Shown in pieces: positions 25,613 through 39,572 of a DNA stretch of 64,000 nt. The stretch covers positions 1 through 64,000 of the forward strand of contig CAJNOP010000022.1 in assembly GCA_905250075.1 (NCBI GenBank). The letters run 5' to 3'. A program made the position numbers and the translations under genes. Each line of letters opens with the position of its first letter. The first letter of the stretch is position 1. The notes under the pieces were generated by a model. The model did no database searches and was not told the DNA's origin. It was given only the letters and a program-made list of their open reading frames with translations. This stretch comes from Rotaria sp. Silwood1. Its lineage: Eukaryota; Rotifera; Eurotatoria; Philodinida; Philodinidae.

Positions 25613-26371
25613 CAAGTGGCGCAGATTAAATGGGACAATATCATTTTTCTCTTTCGGGTCATTCCGACACTTTCGGAAAGTCATTCGGTAGAGAATTTCG
25701 TTCTCTTTGCTTCTACAATCTTTCCAAAGCTGCTAGTGCTATTTGGTCATAAAAAAAAACTTGGAACTAATATCTACTGATATTTTTCTACACGTACCGA
25801 GAGAGAATGTTTTCCCGAGTGAGACTTAGTGTATGAGGTAGTCATTCTCAAGCTGTCTATTGTAGAATTTAATTTCAAAAATATGTTGTGATTGCTAAGC
25901 TGACGAGTACAAACGATTAGATCGTATCGAAATAAAAAAGAAAAACAACAATCATATAATCGTGTCAAACAAGTACTTTTTTCCAGTTTTTACGTCATGA
26001 TTATTCTCGTAAATATTTCTTCTGAAATTCCGAAACATCTATCAAAAGATACAGAATTTTGTAGAACAATTTGATGACATATTTGTCATTTCAGAAAAGT
26101 GTTGTTGAAAAAAAAAGATTTGTATCATTTTCTCCGTGTTCTTTTCGACTGTCGTAATTAGACGACTAAGTGCTAATATTTGGAATTTTATTCCAACAAA
26201 GAAGAAAAAAATTATTTGAAAAATAAATTCAATAGTTTAATAAAGCAAAAAATTCTCTATGGAATGACTTTCTAAGCGTGTATCAACATGATTCAAAAAA
26301 AGAAAATCATATTGTGCCATGTAATGTGCGTAATTGGTTAACATATGCATTATCTCTTTATTAAATTTTTC

Positions 26372-26520
26372 CAGGATTAAATAAAAGGATGATAAAGACA
26401 TATGTCCCACGATAGATAGAATAAAACAATCTTCTTGTATTTAACAAGAGCATCTACGTTGTGTTTTACATTTTAATCCTACAAAGACTATGCTAACAGC
26501 TTTTCTAGTTTACTTTCCTA
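26372..26520 (+). repeat. Dispersed repeat, copy 4b
   Basis: GATTAAATAAAAGGATGATA starts a match to the distal part of the 5252 copy, in the same order as copy 4a. About 760 bp of unrelated sequence separates 4a and 4b, suggesting an insertion into an older copy. Confidence 0.5.
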
Positions 26521-29500
26521 TTTGTTGTTAAACATTGATCTAACATGAAACCATCTGCTTTGCTGTAGTCCTGTCTATTTGATAATTATGATAATAAGGA
26601 AATTTTGTTTTTAATCAACATCAGGCAATGTACTTGTTTTTTTAATGGGAATTTTATCAAATTCGTTCCTTATGTCTGATGTTCTTTTTTTCTATAAATG
26701 CTTGGAAAATAGGAAAACATGATGGACTTTCAAGAATTTTTCTATACTATATCTGTTCTTGATATATAGGATCTTCGTCTTCTGCTTCATTTGCTAAGAT
26801 TAATAAACAAGAAACTCTTCTCACTTGAATCGTATAACCAACTTTTGTATGGAATTATTTAATGTCTGAAAATTTTCGAAATTAATTTGGATATGTTTTC
26901 ACTAGAAAGAAACTCTTGACACTGTTAAATTTTATCGTCTATACTTCAATTTCTTGAGATGAAAAATCTTTATAGATTTATGTCAATCATCTTGCTTTAC
27001 TTTAAAAAAAATTGTTTGCACAGTCCGTTTGAAGTTACAATATGGAACTTATATGTCTTCTTTAGCTTCATTACACTCAAACAAAATAAGAAAAAAAAAA
27101 GAATCTCTAACAGACGATAATTGCTTTCGAACATAGATTTTTTTCTTTTTCTTTTTCTTTTTGCTACTGCTCTTTTTTTTTTTTTATTTATCTTATCGCT
27201 ATTCTTCTTTGATTCCATTTTTCATAATTTTTTTATGATTGATTGAGCGGACAAATAAATCTGTCATGTATATTCTTTTTTTTATTAACAAAAAGCTTTC
27301 AACAAGCTTATATATATATATATATCTTGATAGACTAAAAAGACACTCATATTGATTATTTTTTAAAAATAAAAACTTGATCAGTTTATACGTTTGTATT
27401 GGCCATGTGACAACTGTCAATACATTATCAATCATCGTCCTTGATACTTGTGATGTAATCTTTCACGTGAACAAGAAAAATACTGTGTTATTTCGAACAT
27501 TAAAAAATATATTCTAGCTATTTAGAGTGAGACTTTGAAATATTCTAAAACTGTATAAACCTTATTGTTGATGTCGCTTAATGCTTTTGTCTTTTGCCCA
27601 GGTATAGATAGAAAACAATTTTTCTATTGGTTGTCCTTGGCTACTATGAAAATATACTTAATAACCTGTAGCAATGTAAATAAGGTGCAGTAGAAAACTA
27701 CCAAAATGTTTATTTTAAACTTACACTCAAAATTTTATTCGAAAAATGTATCGTGAACTTTACAAAACAGTCAAATCAATAGTGGAAACTTTGCTATGAA
27801 TGTAAATGAATTCTATTTTAGTCCTTCTCTTGAAAGTCAGTATTGTTTTTTTGTTTACTCAAAAATATTTTTGTGTAGCCAAGTTTTTGAGGTCGTTTTT
27901 AGTTTTTCGTAGACAGAATATATATATATATATATATAATAAGCAAACTCTCTAAAATAATGGATACATTTAAATACAAAGATTTTCGAACTTTTACATA
28001 ACAATGTATATGAAGATAACGAGAAACGTACTGATAATGAGATGATTCATGTTGGAATTTAAATATTTTATCTTATTCGAATATCATACTAGAATATTTG
28101 AATTTTCAAAGCATGCAACTTATTAATGATAGATACTATTTAGGTATGACAAGAAAATCTATGGAAATTGAATTATTCAAAAATTGGTGGATGTGCATTT
28201 CATAATCATTCTTATCAACTGCAACTATCGTCATTAATTTTTAACTAAGAAAAATTATTATATGACTCTTGTTGAAATTCAGTCAGATTTAAGATAACAA
28301 TATATCAATAACAAATTTGTACTTTAAAATTAGATTCGTATTCTTTTTTGATACAATAAAATCAGATCTACGATTCAAATAATGAGTAGATAGATTGAAA
28401 ATCTTTCTTGAAATATTGTCTAGTTAGGATTATTATTATTTGACTATGTTACTTCAGATACTAATAAAATTCTTTGCTACAACACGGTTTTGAGGATTTA
28501 GAAGGCGATTTTCTACAGTTTTAAAAATCTAAAAACAACTTTCACTCTAGTCTTTTACAATTTCCAATTAAAAATTCTGAAAAAGAGAGACATCTTGATA
28601 TAAATCTACTAATTAAAGTTCTGAGTTGATGAAAAATTATTTTATTAAATAGAGTCTTCTATTATATCCGATGCATCATTTTTCCATGCGTGTCTCCCAT
28701 TATGAAGAGTCGTCTAATCACTATAGGAAATTAAAACTGATAGATTTATAACGGATGAATTATTTTCAATCACAGTTTTAAATCGTGAGCCTTATTTAGA
28801 ACAGATTTCGCTATAATAATTTAATCAATAAAAATTTTTAACATTGCATGTGATTTAAACTACGCAATTGAAATTGTTAGTTTTATCCACGTTCATTAAT
28901 AAGATACGTTTACACCACAAATCAACGCACTATCATATACTTGTCTCTCATGTAGCAAGCGTTTCTTTGTGTCCTTGACTTATAAGAAGATAATGAACGC
29001 ATTTTCTCTTCTCTTAATCTGCTCTTCCTTTTGGTCCTGCGGCCTTACTTTCTTTACTTCTTTCATTTCTCCTTTCCATTCGTCAATATATTAGGCAGGA
29101 AAAGCGAGAATAATAAAAGTATTAATATAAATAATCATGTATGCATGAGAGTGAAAAGAGAAAAATCTTGTGGCGTAATTTCATCTTGAAATAAAATAAA
29201 TATAATCATACTGACTAAGAGCATTATTTAAATTTCATTTCAACCTAGACTGATACTGATTACTTTTTTAGAAGAATAATAATTCCGCCTGAATAACTTC
29301 AATACTTAAATATTGTCCACAATTGCTCATATTTTTCAAGATTATCATTGATCATCGAGCGAAAAAAAAAATATTATATACACAATTGCACTCGATACAA
29401 ACGAACGAGAAAACATTTGTCTACAGATGAATATATAAAATAATGCTTCGAGAAAAATTCATAAATGGTGACTTTCTGAAGCGAGGGTATTGCAAATACA

Positions 29501-30231
29501 TCTGATCTTTCATTAATTTTATCGAACATATCAATCAAATAAAACTGATTACGATTTTAGTTTTACCTAATTTACTTAAAAGTTTAATTAAGTTAAAATA
29601 GTTGATAACTATAACTGTTTTAACTTTTGAACATTTTTTTTTTTTGGACAACTATTCAATTTTTTGAAGAAAACAATTTCAATTCTCGATACATTCATAG
29701 ATAATCTTTAGATTCCTACGTTCATTTTTCTACATTGAGTCTCATCGGAACAAAAATGAAAATAGACCTTGAATAAGCACAATAAACTTACATATTATCG
29801 ACAATATTGTGAATAATGTCGTTCTTCTGTTGAAATACGCTTTTGTTAGCTATAGTTTTGACTTACACGCCGGGCGTGCAAGCGAAGAAATAAATAAAAG
29901 TTCTGAAAAGGAAAAAATATTATTATGAATAATCAACTTTTATATAATATAGTATACAACGAGTGCATGCGCATTTACTCAGGTGAAACAATATAACCTA
30001 CGTATATGTTCATGGGGTATGACTGTATGTTATAGAAGGATAAATTAATCGTAATTGTTTAATAAGTGTCCACAGTGCATCCAAATAAAATTTCTATAGA
30101 ACGCATATATGTATATTGATTTTACCATTTTTCTTGCTTCCTTACTGTCGTTGTTTTTTTCTAACCGTTGTACTATATGGAATAGCTTATTCATCCAACG
30201 CTGCATTTATACTAGTAGCGTGAGAGTGCTT

Positions 30232-30268
30232 CTTTTTTTTTTTTTTTTTTTTTTTTTCTTTTTTTCTT
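30232..30268. repeat. Poly-T tract
   Basis: Nearly uninterrupted run of T in a gene-free region. No adjacent sequence suggests a retroposed poly-A tail. Confidence 0.6.
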
Positions 30269-32505
30269 AGCAAGAGAGAAGGAAAAGAAAAAGCGCCATT
30301 TCAAATTTATACACTTATGATAATTGTACCTATCGTTTATTCAATTATTTTCATGTGAAACTAAAAATAGAAAAATGAATGCCAACATGATGAAGTTTAA
30401 AGAAAATTTATTATGCTAAATTTAATGAAAATAAGTATATATAAGATAGCTTCAGTTTTATAATATCTATCTAAAAATGTAGAAATAATTATTAATTATT
30501 CGTTTTCAGACGACTCTACTTCTTCTTCTCGATCAAGTGAAATTTTATTTAAAACGTTTTTTTTTGCTCCAATAAATATCATATAATGAAATAGAGCATG
30601 CTAATTATAAACATCATCGATGCATGTAATATAAAACCTTTGACTTTTTCCTTATCTATTTACGATTTGTTACAAATATACTAATAGCTACTAGTAAATC
30701 TATAATAAAAAAATGAGATAGACACCAATATTTCTCTAGAACAACCAGAATAAGTACACTATACATTTTTAACTTATTATTATTATTATTATTATCATGT
30801 TGCATGATTTGTTCCTTATAGATTTTCTTTAGAAATTTCAAACATCAATTATCACACAGACTATTGTTTTTAATATGATATTTCGATTAAAAGAAAAGAA
30901 TTTTTGTTATAACAAATGACTATTTTAATAACAGATTATTGAATACTTGACAAACTAAATGAATCTCAAGTCGTTGAAAGTATTTTGAAAATCGCCTATA
31001 ACGAAAAAACCTATCAGTTGATTATTTATAAAAATACAACTTATTTATTATATTGCTCGATATTGCAATCGACTATCTGTCGAATATAATAAAATTAGAT
31101 TTTTTTTATTATTCCTTGCAGTCAAATGAAAAATACAGCTGCGATAACATATTTTGGAGAATCGGTATCTTTCAGATGTTGGATGCAAATATTTTCTTCT
31201 GATAGGCAAAGTACTTTTCCATTCTTCCATAAAAATGCAACTATAGGGGCCATTCGATACATCTCATCAGCAGCTAACAAACGGTACAATTTGTCTTTTT
31301 TGACATATATTTCTGTTCAATAGAAAAACGAGAGTACTTAATGGTCGTTCTCCTCTTTTGGATCACTTGTTGTTCTTCGCGAGAGTACAAATTGTCGTGC
31401 TCAAATTTTTACCGTGACTAGATTATTGGAAATGATAAGGCTCATGCTGGAGGAAAAAATATTTACAGAAGATCTTCAATCGTTTTTTTTTCAAGGACTC
31501 TTCAAAAACCATCGGTCCTCTTTACGACCTCAGTTTTAATTTGTCTGATCGGACTCGAATTTTTTTTTGTGGAGGCACATGTGAGACTTTGTTTCACTTA
31601 CTTTCGGAAAAAATTTCAGTTCCATCGAACAAAGGAAGACCGAAGTTGTAAGCAGGTCCGATGATTTTTGAAAATTTCTTCAAATATCTCTGGAGGTCTG
31701 CTTTAAAAAAATTCTTCCTCAAACATTGATCTCAATAATTAACTGTGGTAATAATATGAGGCCCGACAGATTATAGTTTCAAGGAGAATTTTAATGAATC
31801 GAAAAAAGAGGATAACCATTAAGTGCTTTTATTTTTCTATTGAACTGAAAGCTATATCAAAAAACAATTAATACAATGTTGAAGGTACCGATGCAATGCG
31901 TCGAATAAGTCCTATCGTTGCATATCTATCCTAAAGCAAAAAAAGTATAGTAACAACCAGAAGGTTGAGTCTCTGAATGTTTTTAATAAAATAATATTCA
32001 TTTTAATCAACTCAATCTGAACAAGTTATATCAGCAAAGATCGAACGATGCATTTGTCATTCTTTTTCTTATTCATACATTCAAAATCTGTTAAAGAAAT
32101 AAACATTTTCTCATGATTCTGCACTATCACAGTTTCGATCAATAGCATAAACGACAGTCATTTTTTTTTTCTTATCCGGAAACATTATCTCGATCGTCAA
32201 TCGTATTCACAAAGCTTTTGATTGCTAAATATCTCTATGGGATACAATATGCGATCAATGTTGATGATGTATCTATTTTTCTTGATTTATTTCTCGACTT
32301 TGAATAATAGGAGCACATGTAACTACAAGCAAAAAATTATGTTAAAGCATATTTCTAGATGATTAATATAAAGTGAACGAAAACATATCTAATTGACAAA
32401 AAGCACAATACAACATCGAAAAAAAAAAGAAAACAGAAAAAAAAAATATATTTTTTCTTATTTCAAATCGAGAATATGTTTACGTGGATTGATTAACTTT
32501 TTGGT

Positions 32506-34131
32506 TTAACGATTGTTGCTTTTCTTATCTTTCTTTTGCGACTAAAATAAAAATAAAATTAATTAATAAAATGAACGTGAAGAAGAAAATTTAAAAAACA
32601 TACATTTTTAAGTAAAATAATAAGAATGCGAACGAATAAATCGACCATATCAATAAATAAGAGAAGTGCATGTCTAAAAATAAAATATTTTTAATATATC
32701 ATATATATATTAATGTTCTATTAAAGTTCAAGATTGTATATTTTCTTTTCTTGCCGGTTAATTTCTTACTAATAGCAATTTAATGTTAAATTGATTATTG
32801 ACATTATATTTGTAATAAACGATACTGTTTTTCAGGAATGACTCGATTTCAATCTTGAAAGTTTTTCTTCGCAGACTTTCAGCATTTTATTCGTTCTTTT
32901 GCTTACCAATCCTTAAAAAACCGCTCGATCTCTTTTTTCATCTTTAGAACTTGAGAAAAAAATGCAGAATATTATATTTACAAATATTTACTCAAATGTG
33001 AAATAGTTTTCAAATAGCTCACAAACAGAGACGTGGTAAACTAAACATTATACTTCAAATATTTTATGCTTCATGCGAATCATCTTATAAATAATAACTG
33101 AATCGAGAGAGAAGACTGAAAAAAGTGCTAGCTGTTGATTAAACCAATAATAAAAACGAGTAAAGCAGAGTCTTGTAACATGTGATTCAAATAAATGCTT
33201 ATAAGTTTTCAAAAGATCGGAACCAAAAACACTCAGTCTCATACATTTTCAATACTTCTAGGCACTTACTTGACATAATTCATATCTCCATTATTAGCTC
33301 GTTCAACAATTAATTGCGTATCATATAAAATATATCCACAAGCAAGAGCTAAGCCAAGGTATAAATTAACCTAAATCAAAAAATGAAAAAAAAAAACAAT
33401 CGTTATAATAACACTGAAATATGTTTCTTTTTTCTGATTTACATTGAAAATAAGTTGCGAACGTCCAAATATATTCATCAAACTAAGTAAAAGCATAATA
33501 GATGTGCCTGTACCCAGTAAACCTGAATATTTCAATATATGTATATCAGAATATATTCTATTATTATTATTATTCTTACCTCCTAGATATAGATAAGTTC
33601 GACTTTTTGTAAATAAAGCACTAAGTGTAAAACAAACAAATATAATTGTTGTCAATAAAAATGCTGTTACGATAATTTGCGGGTCGACATGAATGGCCAA
33701 ATTGATCAATGGGCTTAAATAAATACCCGTAAATAAAGCTGTAGCAGACATTAATCCAAAACATTTCATTTGTGTACGACCATTAAAATCAAGTGAAAAA
33801 AGCCAAATACTTGTTATTATTGATGCAAACATTGCCAAACGAGGATAATTGAGCCAACCTGTCATGGATAAATAAATACCCAATGTAGCACATAAAGTTG
33901 CACCCAATAAACACGTATAGACATTTTTCAAATGATTTTGAACCCGTGGTTGTCTGAATAAGATAAAAGAAGATTAGTTTAGCAAAACAAAAAGAAAAAT
34001 AAATTTCATATTTACAAAGTTGAAAAATCAAAAAGTGCTTTCAAATTAAATTTATTTGATGTATTTGGTTTACCATCAGGGCGATATTGATTACTATTAC
34101 CGAAGAAAGGAAATGAACTTGTTTGCGACAT
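32506..34131 (-). CDS. TMBIM6: Bax inhibitor-1 / TMBIM6-like membrane protein (six exons)
   Basis: Multi-pass ER membrane protein of the TMBIM family, known to affect ER Ca2+ leak and protect from apoptosis. Exons: 34016-34131, 33580-33953, 33443-33522, 33270-33370, 32604-32673, 32506-32541. All phases agree and the product is 258 residues (human BI-1 is 237). The N terminus is cytosolic and polar, then NKFNLKALFDFSTL, and PRVQNHLKNVY matches the BI-1 entry to TM1. Family landmarks in order: KCFGLMSATALFTGIYLSPL, VTAFLLTTIIFVCFTLSALF, RTYLYLGG, and NLYLGLALACGYILYDTQLI with the conserved Asp. The C terminus is basic (SQKKDKKSNNR), as expected for the BI-1 tail. Hydrophobic blocks suggest six or seven membrane segments. 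ATG 34131 starts the only frame in phase with exon 2. Very sure of the family. Confidence 0.92.
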
Positions 34132-35524
34132 TTTTTTTTGTCGAAGTATCGATTAAAAAATCTAGAAAAAAAGATTTTTCCGAAGATTATTTCTTAATCA
34201 TTCATGGAACGGAAAGTCTGACAATTCTATAGTTTCATTAGGTGATAGTGTCATATGTTTGTTCGCACTATCACTAGTATTTCAACAGTAGATTACCGAT
34301 TGAGGGACAACTACCATCGGAATAGTGTACATCATACTGAACGGTGTTTGCTCGTTTCAAATCACGTGGACAGATTGGACCGATTAGATAGTATAGATAA
34401 AAAATTAGACATGCTTGATTTCTTTTCTGAATGTAAACTTGAAATTTCTACCTATTCTATGTGCTGTTGGTACTTTTTTTTTTACTTTAGATACAGACTT
34501 CACCTCCACATAGTGCTGCGAGGGTGTGTGAATTACACCAATAAGTATGATAATTGTGTTTAAAGTAAAAAAAACAGTGTCTTCTTATCATACGGACAAA
34601 CTAATTATTCTACAGTCACTTTTTGAATATACAGGGTTGGGGCAAATGAATAAAAATATAGGGGGCGCATTCTTTGCTATGCCACTCCGCTGTCACACCG
34701 TGGCAAATGAGTAAACTGAAATGCAGTACTTTAAATAAATAAAATGGAAGAAAAAGTGAAAAAAATATGCTGATGTATCATGTAATATAGATCGTTGATT
34801 GAATGACGCAAAAGACAACCCTTTCTTCCAATCTCATTTTTCAACGTGGAGAAAAGCAAAAAGCAAAAATAAATAATGAAATAAAGCGAACTATTTGTAG
34901 ATCAGATAACCAATCTGAATACGACAAGAACAAATTAAAATTGTTTTAAAATTTCATGTAATATTGGTGGAAAAAAATGTTTATTGTCTGGAGAATAATA
35001 GGAATTAACAATATGTCGATACAAAAAAAATAGATAGCTGAAGCACTGATCATTAGTGACATCTGTAAAAAAATTAACTGCAATAAACATCTGTCACATA
35101 AGAATTAGCACAACAATGGACATAAATTCAGTTCTACATAGTCTTGGTGTTGTTTTCTTCGCTAGAAGAATATTAAAATCAATAGAAAAAACAAGATTTC
35201 AGTTACAGCAAAAATGTAATTTTCGATTCAATGGAAAACAAAGCGAAAACTCTGTACTTCAAGGACATGCGAAAACTATTCTCTAGAATTTCGTAGCTAG
35301 TTCAAGTGTGTCATCAACATCTATCACCGACATGTTAGTTTGAGCTCATTTTATATAAGTCTGTCTGAGAACGAAACTCAAATACTTCATCGTATTTGAA
35401 GATTTGAGTATCAGTGATATTGATAGTAGACTTGAAATAGCTCAGAAGGTGACGAAAATAGTTTTGACATATCCTTGAAGTACACTGAAGTATGGAATTT
35501 TCGTTTGCTCTTCCTTGTCATTAA
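34132..35524. other. Intergenic, no gene seen
   Basis: Spacer between Bax inhibitor-1 and the kinase. It includes TACAGGGTTGGGGCAAATGA at about 34632, which resembles a mariner/Tc1-type terminal end, but no partner end was found. Frames at 34255-34563 and 35056-35286 are not credible genes. Confidence 0.45.
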
Positions 35525-36598
35525 TTACATCCTTGTATATGGGTGTACTTCTAATTTATATGCACTCGGTCTCAAGACGTCATTATGTTGCAGACATCGT
35601 TGTATACAATCGACTAAATAACGATTTCTATGTGAAGGAAATGATATAGGTGCCTTTGATGCAATAACAGCCACTTTTTGTTGTTTACCAGGAATATTCA
35701 TGAAGGGAGGACGACCATAGGTCATTTCATACAGAATAATGCCTGCTGACCATACATCCGATTTGAAACCAATTTTATGAGAAAATACTTCAGGCGCCAT
35801 ATAATCTAAAAATGAATATGATAGTATAATAGAGTGCACAATAATATTGAAAGTATGATTAGTGTAAATACATACCAATAGTACCAAGAACTTTTCTTCG
35901 CATAACCGACTGTGCTGGTGGATTAATCCGAAAAGCAAGACCTAGGTCGGTTACTTTAAGAACATTATTTACTAGAATTAAATTTTCGGGCTTGATATCA
36001 GCATGAACTTTGAAATAAAAGTTTTAGAAAAAGATAAATGAATATAAAAATATATCTCTCTAGTCAATTACCAATATTCGCATCTTTAAGATCTCTCAAG
36101 ATGGTAACAATTTGTTTCCAATACATTCTTCGAAATGTATCCTTTAATGGTGCTCCTGCTAAGTATTGTCTTAAACTACCATTTCCTAATTCCATGATCA
36201 TATAACCTGTCTTTCCTTTACGCTTATATTCGTAATCAAATAAATGAACAAAATGACGTGAACGTTTACTCATATGTTTTAAAATCCGTGCTTCTTTGAC
36301 AAAACTTCGAGCACGACCAGATCTTTGAGAACGAGGAAAACGTGAAAAATGAAAAACTTTAACAGCATATTGAGCAGCATTTTGATCTTCACATCGATAT
36401 ACAGTGGCTTGAGCACCTTTACCAAGAACATCTAAAATGCGATACAGACGACCACGAACTGAAAATATTGGTCCTGAAAAAAAAAATACAAAAAAGAAAA
36501 AAAGAAAGGTTATATATTTTATCGATTACATAGAAAGAGAAGCAATTTAATATACCATATGAAGCAGGACTTGGCGGTTTAGACGATTCGAGGCCCAT
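35525..36598 (-). CDS. Protein kinase, Mps1/TTK-like catalytic domain only (four exons)
   Basis: Exons are 36556-36598, 36072-36473, 35876-36007 and 35525-35805. Phases agree and the product is 285 residues. The kinase fold starts almost at the N terminus. The glycine loop is LGKGAQATVY (31-40) and the ATP lysine is K53 in YAVKVF. The catalytic loop is HADIKPEN with Asp152, the metal-binding motif is DLG (169-171) instead of DFG, and the activation segment ends MAPEV (195-199). SDVWSAGIILYEMTYGRPPF follows. HADIKPENL, the MIMELGNGSL hinge and the YGRPPF to HPYTRM ending are closest, in my recollection, to the Mps1/TTK spindle-checkpoint kinases. Those have a long N-terminal extension that is absent here. 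It could be a divergent TTK paralogue or another Ser/Thr kinase. All residues needed for catalysis are present. Kinase certain, subfamily likely. Confidence 0.85.
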
Positions 36599-38712
36599 GT
36601 TGAATATAATTAATTATGCGGTTTATTTTGAATACTATAATGACGTGTGTTGATCGTCCTTCGTGATAGCGTTGTTATTGTCTTTAATGAAAAACAACGG
36701 ACAAAAAATATTAGAAAAAAAACCTACTATATGATCACTAACATTGTACTCAATAGAAATATATTTTTGCTTTGTTTCTCTTTTTTCTTTCCTTTCTTGT
36801 TTTATTCTATCACACTTGAATGCGCAAACATGAAAAGATATCAAGTGAGACATTGACAGGTAAAAAAAGTTATCAGTAGCTATTTTGTTATGTCTCGTAC
36901 ACAGATGGTTAAAAATAATAACTTATTTCTCGTAATATTCAGCTTGGATCATTTATCAGTCAGTAGAGAAAAAAAATGAAGGTTGCAAGTCACGCTTGAT
37001 ATGTACAAAAAATCGAAATAGAAAAGAAGGACTAGCAAAAAAAGATACGAGCTATTTTCGATAATTATCTATATATATAGTAATTCATTTATCATTGACA
37101 AAACTCAGATATAAATTCTAACCATTTGTTTACAAATGAACTGCATAATTTTTTTCATCAGTCTTAACCATTCAATTTACACTTTTTGTAATCGATCATA
37201 AACATATGGAAGAATTATTTGAAACTTTTTATAAAATATTTAGTTAATGAAAACAACATTAATACGGGAAATCATTCAATGTGTATATGAATATGTACTT
37301 GAAAACCTTGATAGTTTAATTCTTTATATTCTGACAGTAATCCAGTAGAGTTGATGTTTAGTCAGCCATGAGAATAGCTTATGCAGGTGCTACTTATGAC
37401 ATTGGTATGATTAAATTTGTGAAAAGCTCTTTCAGTCTGGAGATGCAGAATGTCCTATAAATGATCCATTTGTATTGAATGGCATCATAATTACGTTTAT
37501 TGTTGATTTGATTGTTTTTCATAGTTATTTTATCTGTTTAAAGTTAAATGTCTACTTATCATGAATTATTTTTTTAATGAGTCGTTTCTGGAAAAGATGA
37601 AATACTTGCAAAGGTAAATATTTTCGGATTGATATAAAGTCTTTCATTTCTAGGATCATGTCGGTATCGTTAGTCTTCATCTTCTTTTCTTTCATATGGA
37701 TTCATTGATTCCGATTCGAAATGACTTATTCATATTGTTAAAGTCTTTTGCTTTTGTGAGGTTGTTCAAACGGAATTTCATGTAAAAGAATGAATATCAA
37801 GAAATAATGAATACCAGATCTGGAAATAAAGGAATAATGATTAAAAATGACACTGAAAAGAATGGCTATCAAACACGGAACACAATTGTTTTGATGAAGA
37901 AACTCTAAAAAACATATTTCATGTTCGTATCAACCTCATCTTTCTGCTGTAAAAATGCTAATGATCGTCATACTGATCATTGCTTATATTCATCATTTTC
38001 AAAGAGATCTAGTTCGCACTACCTTAAGAAAGAAAATTATTTCTGTTGATTTGATGTAAAACATAAGGAATTTTCTGAAATTAACAATGAAAAATTGCTC
38101 TAATGCTCACTATTTAGTATTATTGAGTCCTATTTTTCGATGCACTTTAATTTAATATAAAATTTGTTGCTGATCTTATTTGAAACGACAGTGTTACCTC
38201 CTGATAATAAGTTATTTCAGGCATCCTTTAGTTTCAATAAAATGTTTAAGCATGAAAATCGTGTTATGTACAAGTTCATATGGAAAAAGAAATAATTATA
38301 GAAGAAACATTTTCTATGTTAATCACTAGGAATGGATTAAAAATGACCCAAGTTGCCATGTAAAACGCTGCTCTTACATCTTTATTCAAGAAATATTTAT
38401 AAACTAGTCTGCTAATAGATGACATCCGTGGTACTATATATATATATCAACCTAAAACACTATTTTCTAAGTCATAAATCTTACCAGGAAAGTCTCCTAG
38501 TTCATTAGTGACTTTTGACTCGGAACAATTTGTATCATGTTGACACAATTGATTTTTGAATATCTAAAAGAGAGCTGAGGACCTTAGCTAATTACTGTCA
38601 AGATGCTGCACTTTTACAGTAGTTTTTAAATGAATGGCGTGGTCTCTATCAGGGAAACTGATTGTTCGAATTTTACGTTGACACTTTACATAGACACAGT
38701 CTGTGCTGAAAA
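36599..38712. other. Gene-free AT-rich stretch
   Basis: Region upstream of the kinase gene. No coding frame supported; the opposing frames at 36635-36856 are shadows of A/T-rich sequence. Confidence 0.45.
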
Positions 38713-39096
38713 CATAGGCGGCGGAAGCTGGAGGCTGGGTGAGGCATGAGCCTCACCCAAATTTGGTGTCTGAAGGCTCAGCCTTACCCAAATTATGAAT
38801 ACGATATTTTTTGCACGATGGTTTAGACTTATCAAATGAATATTATTTCAGTGCGAAGATCCGAACTTCTAATATATCTATTTATATGTTGTGATCATAG
38901 TAATAAAGCCTACTATCTATGCCGTCATAATTCGTCACAACATCTTTGTTTTATTCACATAGAGTGTTGTACAAACCAAAACGATTATAGATTAATGCAG
39001 TCAATGTCAGAACTATTTGTATTCAAGCGTTTATCCTCATCTTCGTGATGTATCACTCATTTCTCTATATTGAGTGAAAGCACAGTCCTAACAGAG

Positions 39097-39108
39097 TGTG
39101 GGTGTGGA
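39097..39108 (+). repeat. Telomere-like hexamers TGTGGG-TGTGGA
   Basis: Two tandem hexamers of the TGTGGG type, without the C-rich partner arm found at the three other sites in this region. Confidence 0.5.
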
Positions 39109-39236
39109 CACAGGGGAAATAACAGATTTCGGGATTCCTGGGTTCCATATGATTCCGAGGAACTCCAAGATATTTTCAAGATCTAAAAAACGGTAGAATT
39201 ATTTGGGAATCCTTCAGTCTCTTTTACCATACGAAC

Positions 39237-39572
39237 CAGAGATGTCCATGGCTGCGCGGCAGCGTCAGGTTTCTTAAAAACTCATCGCGGCAGCGGCAGC
39301 AGTTTTTTTCGAGGATATTGAAAAACTGCATGAATTTAATAGAATTTCATTGTTTACAAATGAAACACCCGAGACTGAATGAATCTGATGGACTAGTACC
39401 AATATTTCTGGTCCAATACAGTTGCAGCAGTGAAAATCGAAACACTTTTTTGAAAACCATCGCGGCAGCGGCGCGGTGACTTTTTTTTATACACCATCGC
39501 GGCGCGGTAACTTTTTTTTTCTAATGCCGCGGCGCGGCAGCGGCAGAGTTAAAGCCGCGATGGACATCTCTG
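39237..39572. mobile_element. hAT-type MITE, 336 bp, with 8 bp target duplication
   Basis: Terminal inverted repeats begin CAGAGATGTCCAT at the left end and close ATGGACATCTCTG at the right. The flanks are ATACGAAC (39229-39236) and ATACGAAT (39573-39580), an 8 bp target duplication with one mismatch, as hAT elements make. The interior has no coding frame and holds several GCGGCAGCGG-type GC-rich blocks, standing out sharply from the AT-rich surroundings. This is the best-defined mobile element in the window. Confidence 0.85.

Larger units (their letters stand above)
24186..32505. other. Long gene-free AT-rich region
   Basis: About 8.3 kb with no supportable gene. It holds repeat fragments at 25535-25612 and 26372-26520, AT dinucleotide runs near 27310 and 27920, and a poly-T tract at about 30232-30268. 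Frames at 25774-25968, 26997-27435, 30656-30841 and 31048-31323 have no family signature. Distal 5' exons or enhancers of the PMCA gene could be here but cannot be identified by eye. Confidence 0.4.

Noticed and set aside
38836..39048. 70-codon plus-strand frame inside the candidate element
   Set aside because: No resemblance to transposases and the frame lies in clearly repetitive, non-coding sequence.
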